From assembly GCA_024653485.1 (NCBI GenBank), contig JANLFY010000005.1, positions 162,268 through 226,267 on the forward strand: a stretch of 64,000 nucleotides of DNA, in the 5' to 3' direction. The translations under genes and the position numbers were made by a program. The notes under the pieces are model-generated. The model ran no database searches. It saw only the letters and a program-made list of their open reading frames with translations, and was not told where the DNA came from. The DNA is from Bacillota bacterium (lineage in GTDB: Bacteria; Bacillota; SHA-98; UBA4971). Shown here one piece after another: positions 52,745 through 61,689 of this stretch (the stretch's first letter is position 1; every line of letters starts with the position of its first letter).

Positions 52745-55086
52745 CTGGCAGCCCCCGCGCCTCGTTCGGCGTTCCCGTCCGGCAGGGTGCCCGCCCCGCT
52801 TTCTGCCCCCTCCCTTGCGCTCCGATTCTCAGCTGCGCCCGGACTCGCTTCAGCCCCCGGCTCGGTGCATGGGCCGCCCTCCCTCTCGCGCAGCCTCTGG
52901 ACCAGGAAACTCGCCACGTCTATGCCTCGGGTTCCCCTTCCGAATCCCGCATCCATGCCCGACTCAGTGGCAACGTCCCACGTCACCTGCGTGCCCCCGG
53001 CCACCAGGAGCACCCTCTCCCGGATGCCCTTCTCGCGGCACAGGTCGGCGAGTTTCCTCATGTTGATCCTGTGGACGTCGGCGTGCGTGATAATGGTGCT
53101 CACAAGTATGGCGTCCGCCCCGACCTCTATCGCAGCGTCGACCAGCTTCTCCACGGGACACGACGTCCCGAGGTAGTGGCACTCGATTCCAAAAGCTTCT
53201 ATTCCACCGTGTTTGATGTCTAGTATCTCCCGGAGGCCCACCGAGTGCTCGTCCTGGCCTACCGTCGCCGCGACGACTTTCACGCCTCGGTCCTTCACGA
53301 ATCTCCTTATCTCGTCGGCCGAGAGGTTCCTCTGCCCCTCGGGCAGCTTGAGCTTTGCCAGCTCGACCCCGAACGAGACCTTGCCCCTCACCTCGACCAG
53401 CGTGCCTTCCGCTGGGTGCATGACCTCCTTGTGGATGGCTTTCGGCTCCTCCAGGCCGAGCCTTCGCGCCGTCTCGAGGGCCGCCGCCTCCGCTCGGGCC
53501 TCGTCGAGAGGCCAGAACATGGTCATGGTCACTACGCGGTCCGCGGCCCATTCCACCTCAGGATAGACCAAGCCCGGCTGGCCGGCCTCGAGAGCCGCGA
53601 GTCTCGTATCCACGTTGTCCGTGGGATCGAGCTCGTCGATGTACACTATCCTATCCGGCCTACACAGCGTGCACCCGCCTATTAGGTCGCAAGGCCGCTC
53701 GACCGGGATCCCATCAGGGAGGTGGTTCTCCCCGAAGTGGGCGCAGACAGGAGCCATGTAATCGGGGTCACGCGGCACTATCGTGCCTGCAGCCACTCCT
53801 CCGTCTGGGTCGCGCGCTATCCCGTCTCCGTTCCGCTCGGGGTACATCCCCGAATCCACGAAGAATCCAAGCCTGACAGCCTCAAAGTACCCTCCCACGC
53901 TCAAGATCTCTTCCAGGAACAATACGGCGCGCTCCGTGATCTCCCGTGCTTTCCGCTCTAGTTCGCCATTGGGATCCTCGTCCAGCCTCACCATGTCGCG
54001 CAGACCATCCAGCCCCACCAGCACTTGCTTCGCGGTGGCAAGAGCGGCGATGTTGTTGTAATGCCATGGGACGTTCCGTCCTTCATCAGGGGTTATAGTG
54101 CTCTGAATGTCAGCGCTGGTGAGTCGCGACAGCATGAGATTGAGAGTGTGAGTGACCGTGGCCTCGCGCGTGGAAGACTCTATGTACTTCGTATTCATCT
54201 GAGCTCGGAACCTGTACCCAGAGAACAGCCTGCGAAGAGCAACGGCGTACGGGAGATCCAGGCGCATCTCCGGCGCGGGCGGTGCTGTTGGTGGAACCGT
54301 GGACAGGCATATGTTCTCCTTCGCCATTCCCACTTTCACTGAGTAGGCGCAGTTGATGGCGTGCTGCACCATCAGCTCGGGCATTACTTTCCATGCCTCG
54401 CGAGCCGTCGCGTTCGCGTTGTGCGCACCGTCTATCTGAGCCATCCCTGCCCACTGCATAAGGGTCTTTGCCACCGCCGCGTCCACGAACGACCTGTGCA
54501 TGTTCACGTTTCTGTAGAGGACATTGTACTGGGGGTCCTGGTGAGCTCCGTTCACGCCTTCCTCCGCAAAGAGGACGGCGATCTCCGGACCCGCCACCCC
54601 GCTCACGTAGGAATGAAAGTTTATTGGCCTGCCCACTTCGTCTTCGATGAGATCGAGGGCCTTTCGCGTTGCGCGCACCTGTTTGCGCGTGATTGGGACG
54701 CCGCCAACCCCTTCCGGAGTGCCCTCGATGAGCCCGTCGAAGTGGCTCTGCCCTGTGGTACGTATGACCATGATGTGGTCAGCCCCGTGCCACGCGGCCA
54801 TCCTCATCCTTCTGATGTCGTCCTCGAAGCGACCCGATGCGATCTCCGTGGTCACAACGACCTCCGGCTGTGGATCCACGCCCCCGAAGTACTTCGCGGC
54901 GGGCAGTGCCACCGACCGCCTCAGCGAGCTCGATATCTGTCGATACTCGAACGGGCCCACGCGAGTTCCTGGGGGCAGCTTCTCGCGCCAAACCCAGCCG
55001 CGCCGCCTCGGCCTGTAGTGCTCGAGGTCTCGAAGGATCTCCCTCACGTTTAGCTTCTCGTCAGGGGAAAGCCGCTTTTCGTCCAC
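52738..55086 (-). CDS. oraE: D-ornithine 4,5-aminomutase, large subunit
   Basis: 782 aa. Adenosylcobalamin- and PLP-dependent enzyme converting D-ornithine to 2,4-diaminopentanoate with OraS. The N-terminal TIM barrel has HGADHIMVIRTTGQSHFDGL and NVNMHRSFVDAAVAKTLMQWAGM; the C-terminal Rossmann domain carries the base-off B12 motif DEHSVG (D-x-H-x-x-G) and GGTQVTWDVATESGMDAGFGRG (in parts). The last 45 residues are a low-complexity tail not found in the clostridial enzyme. AGGAGG lies 9 bases before the GTG at 55086. Confidence 0.96.
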   Translation of the reverse strand: MDEKRLSPDEKLNVREILRDLEHYRPRRRGWVWREKLPPGTRVGPFEYRQISSSLRRSVALPAAKYFGGVDPQPEVVVTTEIASGRFEDDIRRMRMAAWHGADHIMVIRTTGQSHFDGLIEGTPEGVGGVPITRKQVRATRKALDLIEDEVGRPINFHSYVSGVAGPEIAVLFAEEGVNGAHQDPQYNVLYRNVNMHRSFVDAAVAKTLMQWAGMAQIDGAHNANATAREAWKVMPELMVQHAINCAYSVKVGMAKENICLSTVPPTAPPAPEMRLDLPYAVALRRLFSGYRFRAQMNTKYIESSTREATVTHTLNLMLSRLTSADIQSTITPDEGRNVPWHYNNIAALATAKQVLVGLDGLRDMVRLDEDPNGELERKAREITERAVLFLEEILSVGGYFEAVRLGFFVDSGMYPERNGDGIARDPDGGVAAGTIVPRDPDYMAPVCAHFGENHLPDGIPVERPCDLIGGCTLCRPDRIVYIDELDPTDNVDTRLAALEAGQPGLVYPEVEWAADRVVTMTMFWPLDEARAEAAALETARRLGLEEPKAIHKEVMHPAEGTLVEVRGKVSFGVELAKLKLPEGQRNLSADEIRRFVKDRGVKVVAATVGQDEHSVGLREILDIKHGGIEAFGIECHYLGTSCPVEKLVDAAIEVGADAILVSTIITHADVHRINMRKLADLCREKGIRERVLLVAGGTQVTWDVATESGMDAGFGRGTRGIDVASFLVQRLREREGGPCTEPGAEASPGAAENRSAREGAESGAGTLPDGNAERGAGAARW

Positions 55087-55092
55087 GGCGCC

Positions 55093-55455
55093 TCACCTCC
55101 TGAACCCAAAGAGCGCGGCTGCCTCATCCCACAGTCTGCCCTCGGCCAGAGCAACGCCCGCATCGCGCACGCACATTCCCCTGGCATTCGCCAGCTTCCA
55201 CACAACGTGGCCGGCACCCTTGCCTAGAAGACCTTTCTCGGCGCACTTGTCCACGATGGTCTTCGCCTCCAGGCTTGAGAACCCCATCCGGAGAAGCACC
55301 GACCTCTCAATGGACGGCGACGTGTGGGTACGGGCGAGGTCCACCAGCGGCTGCACCACCTTATCGGCGAGCTCCCAAAAGTACCTCGCGAGCTCCTCGT
55401 TGCTCATGTGTGCAAGGTGACGGCGTCTCTCCTCGAAATCGTCCGAACGCATCAT
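55093..55455 (-). CDS. oraS: D-ornithine 4,5-aminomutase, small subunit
   Basis: 120 aa, the length of OraS. ELARYFWELADKVVQPLVDLA, SPSIERSVLLRMGFSSLEA and GAGHVVWKLA are typical. It forms the complex with OraE. The ATG at 55455 overlaps the ortB stop by 4 bases and oraE follows after 6 bases. Confidence 0.95.
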   Translation of the reverse strand: MMRSDDFEERRRHLAHMSNEELARYFWELADKVVQPLVDLARTHTSPSIERSVLLRMGFSSLEAKTIVDKCAEKGLLGKGAGHVVWKLANARGMCVRDAGVALAEGRLWDEAAALFGFRR

Positions 55456-56882
55456 CTGGCTGCGACCCCCTCTGCCTCGAGCTCGTGGATGGTACCCTCC
55501 ACGAACGCCACAGTCGAGTTCGTGTCCTCCGCGAGGAACCTCACGTCCTCCTCTGATACTCGCCGCGCCTTTGCGTGGGACAACGCGTTTCGTATGTAGG
55601 ACTTGCGCATCTCCTCCAGCGACACGTCCTGCGCGCGGATCTGAGACGGGTGCTCAGGTATGACTATGCGCTTCCCCGGCACGTTCTCGCGGGGATCGCC
55701 GCGCCTCACCTCGACTCCCATGTCCCGTGCGAATGCAAGCTGCGCGTAGGGATGCTTGCCCGCGCCCGTGTATTCAGTCTCTTGCACAACCACGACCTGG
55801 TCGCGATCCATCTCGCGAGCGATCGCGATGGCAGCCGCAAGCGACGTGTTTCCTGCGGGACCCCGCTCCATGCCCTCCAGTTTCGCCAGCATCTCGGTGA
55901 CGTAGAAGACCTCTCCCTGCGTCACTGTGACGTACCTATCCATGTAGCGGAGAGGTCTTGCGGCGTTTCGCGGAACGTCCGACCTATCGGGCCAGGTCGC
56001 GAAGGGAATTCCGAAGCCGGTGTGCCCGGTTGTGAAGGACTTTCTGTTGAAGTCGGAGTCGCTCGCCATGTGAAGCCCGGTGATATCGACGCTCGCAGCG
56101 ATCACCTGGGTCTGGCGGCTTCCCGCCTTGCGTAGACCTCGAGCCGTCCCCGTTACGTTTCCGCCGCCCGCGTGCGTCACTATCACCGCGTCCGGGAAGC
56201 GCCCAGTCAGTCGCAGGGTCTCCGTGCCGACTTCGTACCCAAGGGTTTCGATGCCGGCGACGCTGAACGGCGTGTAGAGCGACGCATTGAAGAACCCCGT
56301 CTCCTCGAGAAGCATTAGGAACACGTAGAAGAGCTCTGGCCCAACGGTGAGCTGATGCACCTCGGCTCCGTACGCCTCGCACGCCCGGCCTTTCTCGATG
56401 ATCTCTGGCTGGCCGCGCCCCTTCGAGTCGTAGGTCTCCTGGACTATGATGCACTTGATCCCCCTCTTGGCTGCCTGCGAAGCTACGGCCGCGCCGTAAT
56501 TCCCGCTTGTGGCTGCGATGACGCCCTGGTAGCCCTTTGTCTTCGCGCGGTACACAGATACCGACGCGCGCCTGTCCTTGAAACTCCCCGAGGGGTTCGC
56601 GGCCTCGTCCTTTACCAGGATCCGCGCTCCTTTACCGGGGTCGGCGATGCGACGCACGACCTCCGTTATGTTGCGGAGTTCCACGAGAGGAGTCCGTCCC
56701 ACGTTGGTCTCGTCCTGGATGGCATGGACCTCTTCGAGCGTGTAACCAACCTCGTCCATCATCCCCTCGTAATCGAAAGCGATGGCGCCCGTTTCGAACT
56801 TCTCGTAGTCGATTCCCACGGCCGACTTCATTATCTCGTGGCGTCGCGCCATGACCTCCGCGTAGCCCGTGCCCCGTGTCAA
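55452..56882 (-). CDS. ortB: 2-amino-4-oxopentanoate thiolase, beta subunit
   Basis: 476 aa PLP fold-type II protein of the threonine-synthase kind that, with OrtA, cleaves 2-amino-4-oxopentanoate with CoA to alanine and acetyl-CoA. The PLP lysine lies in NPSGSFKDRRASVSVY; ATSGNYGAAVA and HAGGGNVTGTARGLR are phosphate and cofactor loops. Start TTG at 56882, overlapping ortA by 4 bases. The early stretch FETGAIAFDYEGMM is specific to OrtB. Confidence 0.96.
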   Translation of the reverse strand: MTRGTGYAEVMARRHEIMKSAVGIDYEKFETGAIAFDYEGMMDEVGYTLEEVHAIQDETNVGRTPLVELRNITEVVRRIADPGKGARILVKDEAANPSGSFKDRRASVSVYRAKTKGYQGVIAATSGNYGAAVASQAAKRGIKCIIVQETYDSKGRGQPEIIEKGRACEAYGAEVHQLTVGPELFYVFLMLLEETGFFNASLYTPFSVAGIETLGYEVGTETLRLTGRFPDAVIVTHAGGGNVTGTARGLRKAGSRQTQVIAASVDITGLHMASDSDFNRKSFTTGHTGFGIPFATWPDRSDVPRNAARPLRYMDRYVTVTQGEVFYVTEMLAKLEGMERGPAGNTSLAAAIAIAREMDRDQVVVVQETEYTGAGKHPYAQLAFARDMGVEVRRGDPRENVPGKRIVIPEHPSQIRAQDVSLEEMRKSYIRNALSHAKARRVSEEDVRFLAEDTNSTVAFVEGTIHELEAEGVAAR

Positions 56883-57223
56883 GCCCGTTCACCCTCTCCC
56901 GGCCTGCTTGCCCCATCGGTTTTCAGAATGCGCCCGAGCTCCTCGCCCACGTGCAGGAGTTCGGGCACCGGCCTCGCAAACGAGTGTGGGTATGGGGGGT
57001 TTACCGCAATGAGCTGTCCCGCGACCTTTCTTCCGAGCACCGTCGTGATGGTTACCTCGTCCCCGATGAACGCGTCACTGTCCAGGTAGCCCTTTATGCG
57101 CAGCTCCAGCGGGACTCGCTGGGTGTCCTCAGGCACCTGCGGAGCGCGTTCGCCTGGTCTCAGAACGACCGCCTTTACCTGCACGTACTCCCCGGCTGGA
57201 ACGCGCTCCGTCCTCTCCGGCAT
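56879..57223 (-). CDS. ortA: 2-amino-4-oxopentanoate thiolase, alpha subunit
   Basis: 114 aa. GEYVQVKAVVLRPGERAPQVP ending DTQRVPLELRIKGYL and GDEVTITTVLGRKVAGQL match OrtA. The ATG at 57223 is 10 bases after the ord stop and gives normal length, though GGAGG is only 2-3 bases away; an ATG at 57256 inside ord is the alternative. It acts as partner of OrtB. Confidence 0.92.
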   Translation of the reverse strand: MPERTERVPAGEYVQVKAVVLRPGERAPQVPEDTQRVPLELRIKGYLDSDAFIGDEVTITTVLGRKVAGQLIAVNPPYPHSFARPVPELLHVGEELGRILKTDGASRPGEGERA

Positions 57224-57233
57224 ACCCTCCGGG

Positions 57234-58301
57234 TCACTTCCGCACACTTTCCCCATCCCCTCTCGCCGTCCTCGCGAGGCTTGCCATGTCCCCCATAGCG
57301 CAAGCAGGCACCCGCAAGTCTTTCATGGTGACAAGACCCGGCTCCGCCTCAACCACTTGCGGTATCATGTTGACCGCAATGGCTATGGTGCCGATGCCTC
57401 CTGGTATCTCGGGCTTGATGGCGAGATTCACCGGAGGCGTGCCTTCGATCCATATGTAGTCCCCTGTCTCGACGCCCTCCAGACCCGGCAACACCTGCTG
57501 CGGATGCTCAAGGGTGATCACCTCCTCGCCGTTCATGAAGGCGTGGGCAGTGTGGTTGCATCCCGCGACCATGCCAGGCTTGACGTCGACGTAGGGTGTC
57601 GTGCGCCTGGTATTGGACACTATGGGCTCCCTTGTCTGGGTGATCTCGTCAAGCCTCCAGCCAAGGGCGTCCGCGATCATTCCACATGACTGTATGAAGC
57701 CGATGTGGCCGACAATCGAGCCCTTCTCCAGCCCTTCCCTGAACTCTTCGACCGTGGTCCCGACACCTTGAGTCCTCATCACGGTCGGCCCGAAAGGAGA
57801 GAGGTCGTTGACCCGCCGTGCTTTCACCCGCTTGACGTGGGTGCATATGCCCGTAAGCCCGATGATGAGGGTATCCAGGACGAAACCAGGGTTGATACCC
57901 GTTCCGAGCACGCTGACCCCGTACTTGCGGGCAAGCTGGTCGATCTCTGCTGCAAGTCCTGGGTCGCTCTGTCGGAGATATGCCATCTCCTCTGCCACAG
58001 TTATGACGTTGCTCCCCGCGGCCATGGCCGCGTCCAGCTGAGGGTAGATCTCCCTCGCGAACGACGAAGTTGCATGAAGCACGACGTCCGCGCCGGCCTC
58101 GAGCGCCTCGTCCGGGTCGTTCGTGACCCTCACGCCGAGATCCCGCCCCGCGTTCAGGACGTCCCCGAGGTCGCGGCCGGCCTTGTCAGGCCTCGTCGCA
58201 ATCGCCCCGACGATTCTGACGCCTTTGCGCTCCAGCAGCGCCCTTGCCATTCCCGAGCCCATCGCGCCTAGTCCCCAGCACACCACCGTGATCTCGTCCA
58301 C
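57234..58301 (-). CDS. ord: 2,4-diaminopentanoate dehydrogenase
   Basis: 355 aa NAD(P)-dependent enzyme that deaminates 2,4-diaminopentanoate to 2-amino-4-oxopentanoate, the step after the aminomutase. It has the dihydrodipicolinate-reductase-like fold: VVCWGLGAMGSGMARALL, VVLHATSSFAREIYPQLDAA, GTGINPGFVLDTL and NHTAHAF. The GTG at 58301 has AGGGAGA 9 bases upstream. It is the first gene of the ornithine cluster, with a 515-base upstream gap that carries regulatory palindromes and a hairpin. Confidence 0.95.
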   Translation of the reverse strand: MDEITVVCWGLGAMGSGMARALLERKGVRIVGAIATRPDKAGRDLGDVLNAGRDLGVRVTNDPDEALEAGADVVLHATSSFAREIYPQLDAAMAAGSNVITVAEEMAYLRQSDPGLAAEIDQLARKYGVSVLGTGINPGFVLDTLIIGLTGICTHVKRVKARRVNDLSPFGPTVMRTQGVGTTVEEFREGLEKGSIVGHIGFIQSCGMIADALGWRLDEITQTREPIVSNTRRTTPYVDVKPGMVAGCNHTAHAFMNGEEVITLEHPQQVLPGLEGVETGDYIWIEGTPPVNLAIKPEIPGGIGTIAIAVNMIPQVVEAEPGLVTMKDLRVPACAMGDMASLARTARGDGESVRK

Positions 58302-58459
58302 TGTGATCACTCTCCCTGCACGATCCCTGGATGGCAGCACGCAACCACCCGTCCGTGGAGTTCCGTCGGCACTCCCACCTGCACGCTCCCACTGCTCCAC
58401 GCGGGTGAGCGCGCTGAGGCGCCCGGGCAGCTCGCCTGCCTGAAGAAGGATCAGATTGT

Positions 58460-58493
58460 ATGCACGCCTGCATGGTTATGCAGACAATGCATA
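58460..58493. promoter_or_regulatory. Two tandem TGCA palindromes upstream of ord
   Basis: ATGCA-N4-TGCAT (58460-58473) and TATGCA-N5-TGCATA (58477-58493), centres about 18 bases apart. The minus-strand TACAAT at 58455-58460 could be a -10 box touching them. They are 160-190 bases before the ord start and look like operator sites for an unknown regulator of ornithine use. Confidence 0.55.
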
Positions 58494-58499
58494 GCTCTG

Positions 58500-58515
58500 G
58501 GCGAAAAATGTGCCG
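58500..58515 (-). promoter_or_regulatory. Possible sigma-54 promoter of the ornithine cluster
   Basis: Minus strand CGGCAC then TTTTT then CGC: GG and GC are exactly 10 bases apart and GGCAC is intact, but the -12 T and flanks deviate from consensus. The start would fall on the TGCA palindromes. Weak. Confidence 0.35.
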
Positions 58516-58654
58516 CCTCCCCCACTCCAGATGTTTGGCAGCCTGTCGCACCTAGGTTCTCAAGTTCTCTGTAGGTTATTCTACTCACGAAGCGGGATTC
58601 CTGCCCAACCGACAGAGCGCGAAGGCATGACCGTCGCAACGTGTGAAGTGGGAC

Positions 58655-58678
58655 GGGCCACCCGCGCACGGGTGGCCC
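58655..58678 (-). terminator. Hairpin after lonA
   Basis: Perfect 10-bp stem GGGCCACCCG/CGGGTGGCCC, loop of 4, about 140 bases past the lonA stop. No U-tract on either strand, so termination is likely but not certain. Confidence 0.5.
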
Positions 58679-58816
58679 ATCCATTCAAGAGGTGTTCATC
58701 CTTTGCCGTAGTTTCAGGATCCCGGCCGGTCCGGTTGCCGTGGAGTTTCGCCGCCGGGAACTGACTGGAGATCCCTCCCGGCGCTGGCCGCCACCACGAG
58801 ACGCCCCGGAGGGCTA

Positions 58817-61282
58817 CTAGCAGGACCCGTAGTAGATCTGGTTTGGGACCGGAGCCAGTGGGCTCTCGTGTACGATTTCGGGGAGGACCTTTTCGTCATC
58901 ATCATCCGCGTTCCGCTCGCTTCCGCGAGGCTCCTCGCGCCGCTGCAACGCCACCTCGAGAACCTGGTCCATGTGGTCCACGAACACTAGCTTCATTCCC
59001 TCCAGGACACTCTTGGGGATCTCCTCGACATCCTTTCGATTCTCGCCGGGAAGCACAACCGTGAAGACTCCAGCCCGGTGCGCCGCGACCACCTTCTCCT
59101 TGATACCACCCACGGGGAGGACCCTCCCGCGCAGCGTGATCTCGCCCGTCATGGCGATATCGCACCTCACCGGCCGCCCCGAAAGCGCGGAAGCGAGGGC
59201 GGTCGCCATGGCAATTCCCGCGGATGGTCCGTCTTTGGGTATGGCCCCTTCCGGCACGTGGATGTGCACGTCCCGGTCTTGATAAAAGTCGGGGTCGATC
59301 CCCAGTTCGTCCGCACGAGACCTGATGTACGTGAATCCGGCCTGCGCCGACTCCTTCATCACGTCCCCAAGCTTCCCCGTGAGCGTGAGCTTTCCGGTGC
59401 CTTTCATCACGGAGACCTCGATGGCCAGGATATCGCCGCCCACTTCCGTGACGGCGAGCCCCGTCGCGACTCCCACCCTGTCTTCGGACTCCGCGACACC
59501 ATACCGGTATTGGGGTATCCCGAGGTATCCTTCAATGTCGCCGGCGTCAACGACCACGCGAGGTGTCTCTCCACCTGCCGACTCCTTGACCACTCTCTTG
59601 GCTATCTTCCGCAGTACCGAGGAGACCTCGCGCTCAAGGCCACGCACGCCCGCTTCGCGCGTGTACTGTCTGATCATCGCCCTGATCGCACCCTCTGTGA
59701 ACTGGATGTCACAGTGTCCGAGGCCGTTTTCCTTCACCTGCTTGGGCACTAGGAAATGGAGGCCTATCTGGACCTTCTCTTCCTCTGTGTAGCCAGGTAT
59801 GGAGATGATCTCCATTCGATCCGCGAGAGGCCTAGGGATCGCGTGCAACACGTTCGCGGTCGTAATGAACATGACATCCGACAGGTCAAACGGGATCTCG
59901 ATGTAGTGGTCGCCGAAAGCCACGTTCTGCTCCGGGTCGAGCACCTCGAGAAGCGCTGACGACGGGTCACCTCGGAAGTCATAGCTCATCTTGTCCACTT
60001 CATCGAGGAGGAGCACCGGATTCTTCGAGCCGGCCTGGCGCATCGCCTGTATGATCTTGCCCGGCAGGGCGCCTACGTACGTCCTCCGGTGCCCGCGTAT
60101 CTCGGCCTCATCTCTCACACCGCCCAGCGAGAACCTGACGAACTTCCTATCGAGCGCCCGCGCGATTGACTTTCCCAGCGAGGTCTTGCCCACTCCGGGA
60201 GGACCGACGAGACAGAGAATCGGGCCTTTGAGCTTCGTCGTGAGCTGGCGCACCGCTAGGAACTCGAGAATGCGTTCCTTTACCTTCTCGAGGCCGTAAT
60301 GGTCCTCGTCGAGAACCCTTGCCGCCGCCTCGATGTCGAGGCGGTCCTCTGTCTTGTAAGTCCACGGCAAGCTCAGGAGCCAGTCGAGGTAGGTTCGCAC
60401 CACCACAGCCTCAGCAGCCATGGGAGGCATCTTCTCGAGCCTCTCCACCTCACGGATCGCGCGCTCTTCCACTTCCTTAGGCAGCTTGGCCGCGGCGATC
60501 TTCTCCCTGTACTCCTCGCCCTCTTGGGATCTCTCGTCCCTTTCGCCCAGCTCTTTCTGTATCGCTTTCATCTGCTCTCGCAGATAGTACTCTTTCTGAG
60601 TCTTCTCCATCTGCTTGCGCACGCGCGAGTTGATCTTCTTCTCGAGTTCGAGTATCTCCATCTCTTTCAGGAGAATCGCGCACAGCCGCTCGAGCCTGAC
60701 CCTAGGCGAGGCGGCTTCCAATATCTTCTGCTTGTCCTCCGTGCGCAGAGGAAGGTGAGCTGCGATGTCATCTGCTAGTCTTCCCGGGTCTTCTATAGCC
60801 TGAACGGACGTCAAGACCTCCGCGGGGATCTTCTTGCCCACTCTCACATACGATTCAAAGTACCCGATGACGCTGCGCATTAGCGCCTCGGTCTCCTTCG
60901 TCAGTCGTTCCGACACGTCGAGCGGCTCCACCCTGACCTTGTAGAACGGATCCACCTGGACGTACTCGACGATCCTCGCGCGCCGGATTCCGTCCACCAG
61001 CACCCGTATCGTACCATCGGGATACCTGGCGAGCTGCTTGACCTCGGAGATGGTGCCCACCTCGTGGATCTCCTTGGGCGTCGGCTCGTTCACCTTCGCT
61101 TGCTTCTGCGCGGCGAGCAGGATGAGTCTTTCGTTCATCATCGCGTCTTCGAGCGCAGCGACGGATCTGTCCCTGCCCACGTCGAGGGGAACCGTCATGA
61201 AGGGGAACACGATCACTCCGCGCAACGGGAGGAGAGGCACCAAGTCTCTTGTCGTTGCTGCTTTGGCTTCTTCCTTCGGCAT
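58817..61282 (-). CDS. lonA: ATP-dependent protease LonA
   Basis: 821 aa, all Lon domains. The N-terminal LAN domain ([23 protein letters not shown], in parts), coiled coil, AAA+ with [15 protein letters not shown] and LLDEVDKM, and the protease domain with Ser in PKDGPSAG and Lys in [14 protein letters not shown]. It degrades misfolded and regulatory proteins. The C-terminal tail (about 35 residues, DDDDEKV) extends past the usual end. It lies 407 bases after lonB with a terminator and a sigma-H-type promoter in between. Confidence 0.97.
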   Translation of the reverse strand: MPKEEAKAATTRDLVPLLPLRGVIVFPFMTVPLDVGRDRSVAALEDAMMNERLILLAAQKQAKVNEPTPKEIHEVGTISEVKQLARYPDGTIRVLVDGIRRARIVEYVQVDPFYKVRVEPLDVSERLTKETEALMRSVIGYFESYVRVGKKIPAEVLTSVQAIEDPGRLADDIAAHLPLRTEDKQKILEAASPRVRLERLCAILLKEMEILELEKKINSRVRKQMEKTQKEYYLREQMKAIQKELGERDERSQEGEEYREKIAAAKLPKEVEERAIREVERLEKMPPMAAEAVVVRTYLDWLLSLPWTYKTEDRLDIEAAARVLDEDHYGLEKVKERILEFLAVRQLTTKLKGPILCLVGPPGVGKTSLGKSIARALDRKFVRFSLGGVRDEAEIRGHRRTYVGALPGKIIQAMRQAGSKNPVLLLDEVDKMSYDFRGDPSSALLEVLDPEQNVAFGDHYIEIPFDLSDVMFITTANVLHAIPRPLADRMEIISIPGYTEEEKVQIGLHFLVPKQVKENGLGHCDIQFTEGAIRAMIRQYTREAGVRGLEREVSSVLRKIAKRVVKESAGGETPRVVVDAGDIEGYLGIPQYRYGVAESEDRVGVATGLAVTEVGGDILAIEVSVMKGTGKLTLTGKLGDVMKESAQAGFTYIRSRADELGIDPDFYQDRDVHIHVPEGAIPKDGPSAGIAMATALASALSGRPVRCDIAMTGEITLRGRVLPVGGIKEKVVAAHRAGVFTVVLPGENRKDVEEIPKSVLEGMKLVFVDHMDQVLEVALQRREEPRGSERNADDDDEKVLPEIVHESPLAPVPNQIYYGSC

Positions 61283-61407
61283 GACAACCTTGCACCTCCT
61301 CGGCTGCTCCGGCGGACTAATCCCCGCTCCGCATCGCGAGCCGCGCTACACGCCCCGCCCGAATCAGCAGCAAGTCACGCCCAGGCGCGGTGCCCTCAAT
61401 ACTCAGT

Positions 61408-61436
61408 GTATTCGGCCCGGCCTGTCCGATTCCTGC
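61408..61436 (-). promoter_or_regulatory. Sigma-H-type promoter of lonA
   Basis: Minus strand GCAGGAATC (61428-61436), 11-base spacer, GCCGAATAC (61408-61416). Both core elements (AGGA, GAAT) and the spacing match the spoIIA promoter at 13238-13266. The leader to lonA is about 120 bases. Confidence 0.5.
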
Positions 61437-61590
61437 CCTCGACTCCAGGGACACGGGCTATCGCGCCCGGCTCTCGCCCTTCAAATCCCCTCGCTTCGCG
61501 ACGTGCCACGGCTGGTAGCGCAAGCATGGTGAATCGGCGGCTTACTGTGGCAGGCTGAACGTACCGATGACCCGATGAGAAAACGAGGAA

Positions 61591-61613
61591 AGCCTCACCT
61601 CACAGGCAAGGCT
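61591..61613 (-). terminator. Terminator after lonB
   Basis: AGCCT/AGGCT with an inner CCT/AGG pairing; on the minus strand TTTCCTCGTTTTC follows. It lies 77 bases after the lonB stop and separates lonB from lonA. Confidence 0.65.
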
Positions 61614-61689
61614 ACCACACAGGTCATCATTATGTCAACATGCCCGAACTGTCAATTTCTGTTGCAGAGAGAAGGCCTCAGTGCCCTCC

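Noticed and set aside
61622..61655. CtsR-like repeats (GGTCA, two GTCAA) and a TTGACA pair upstream of lonA
   Set aside because: Heptad spacing does not fit the CtsR operator and the possible -10 boxes are poor; the segment lies before the lonB terminator hairpin.
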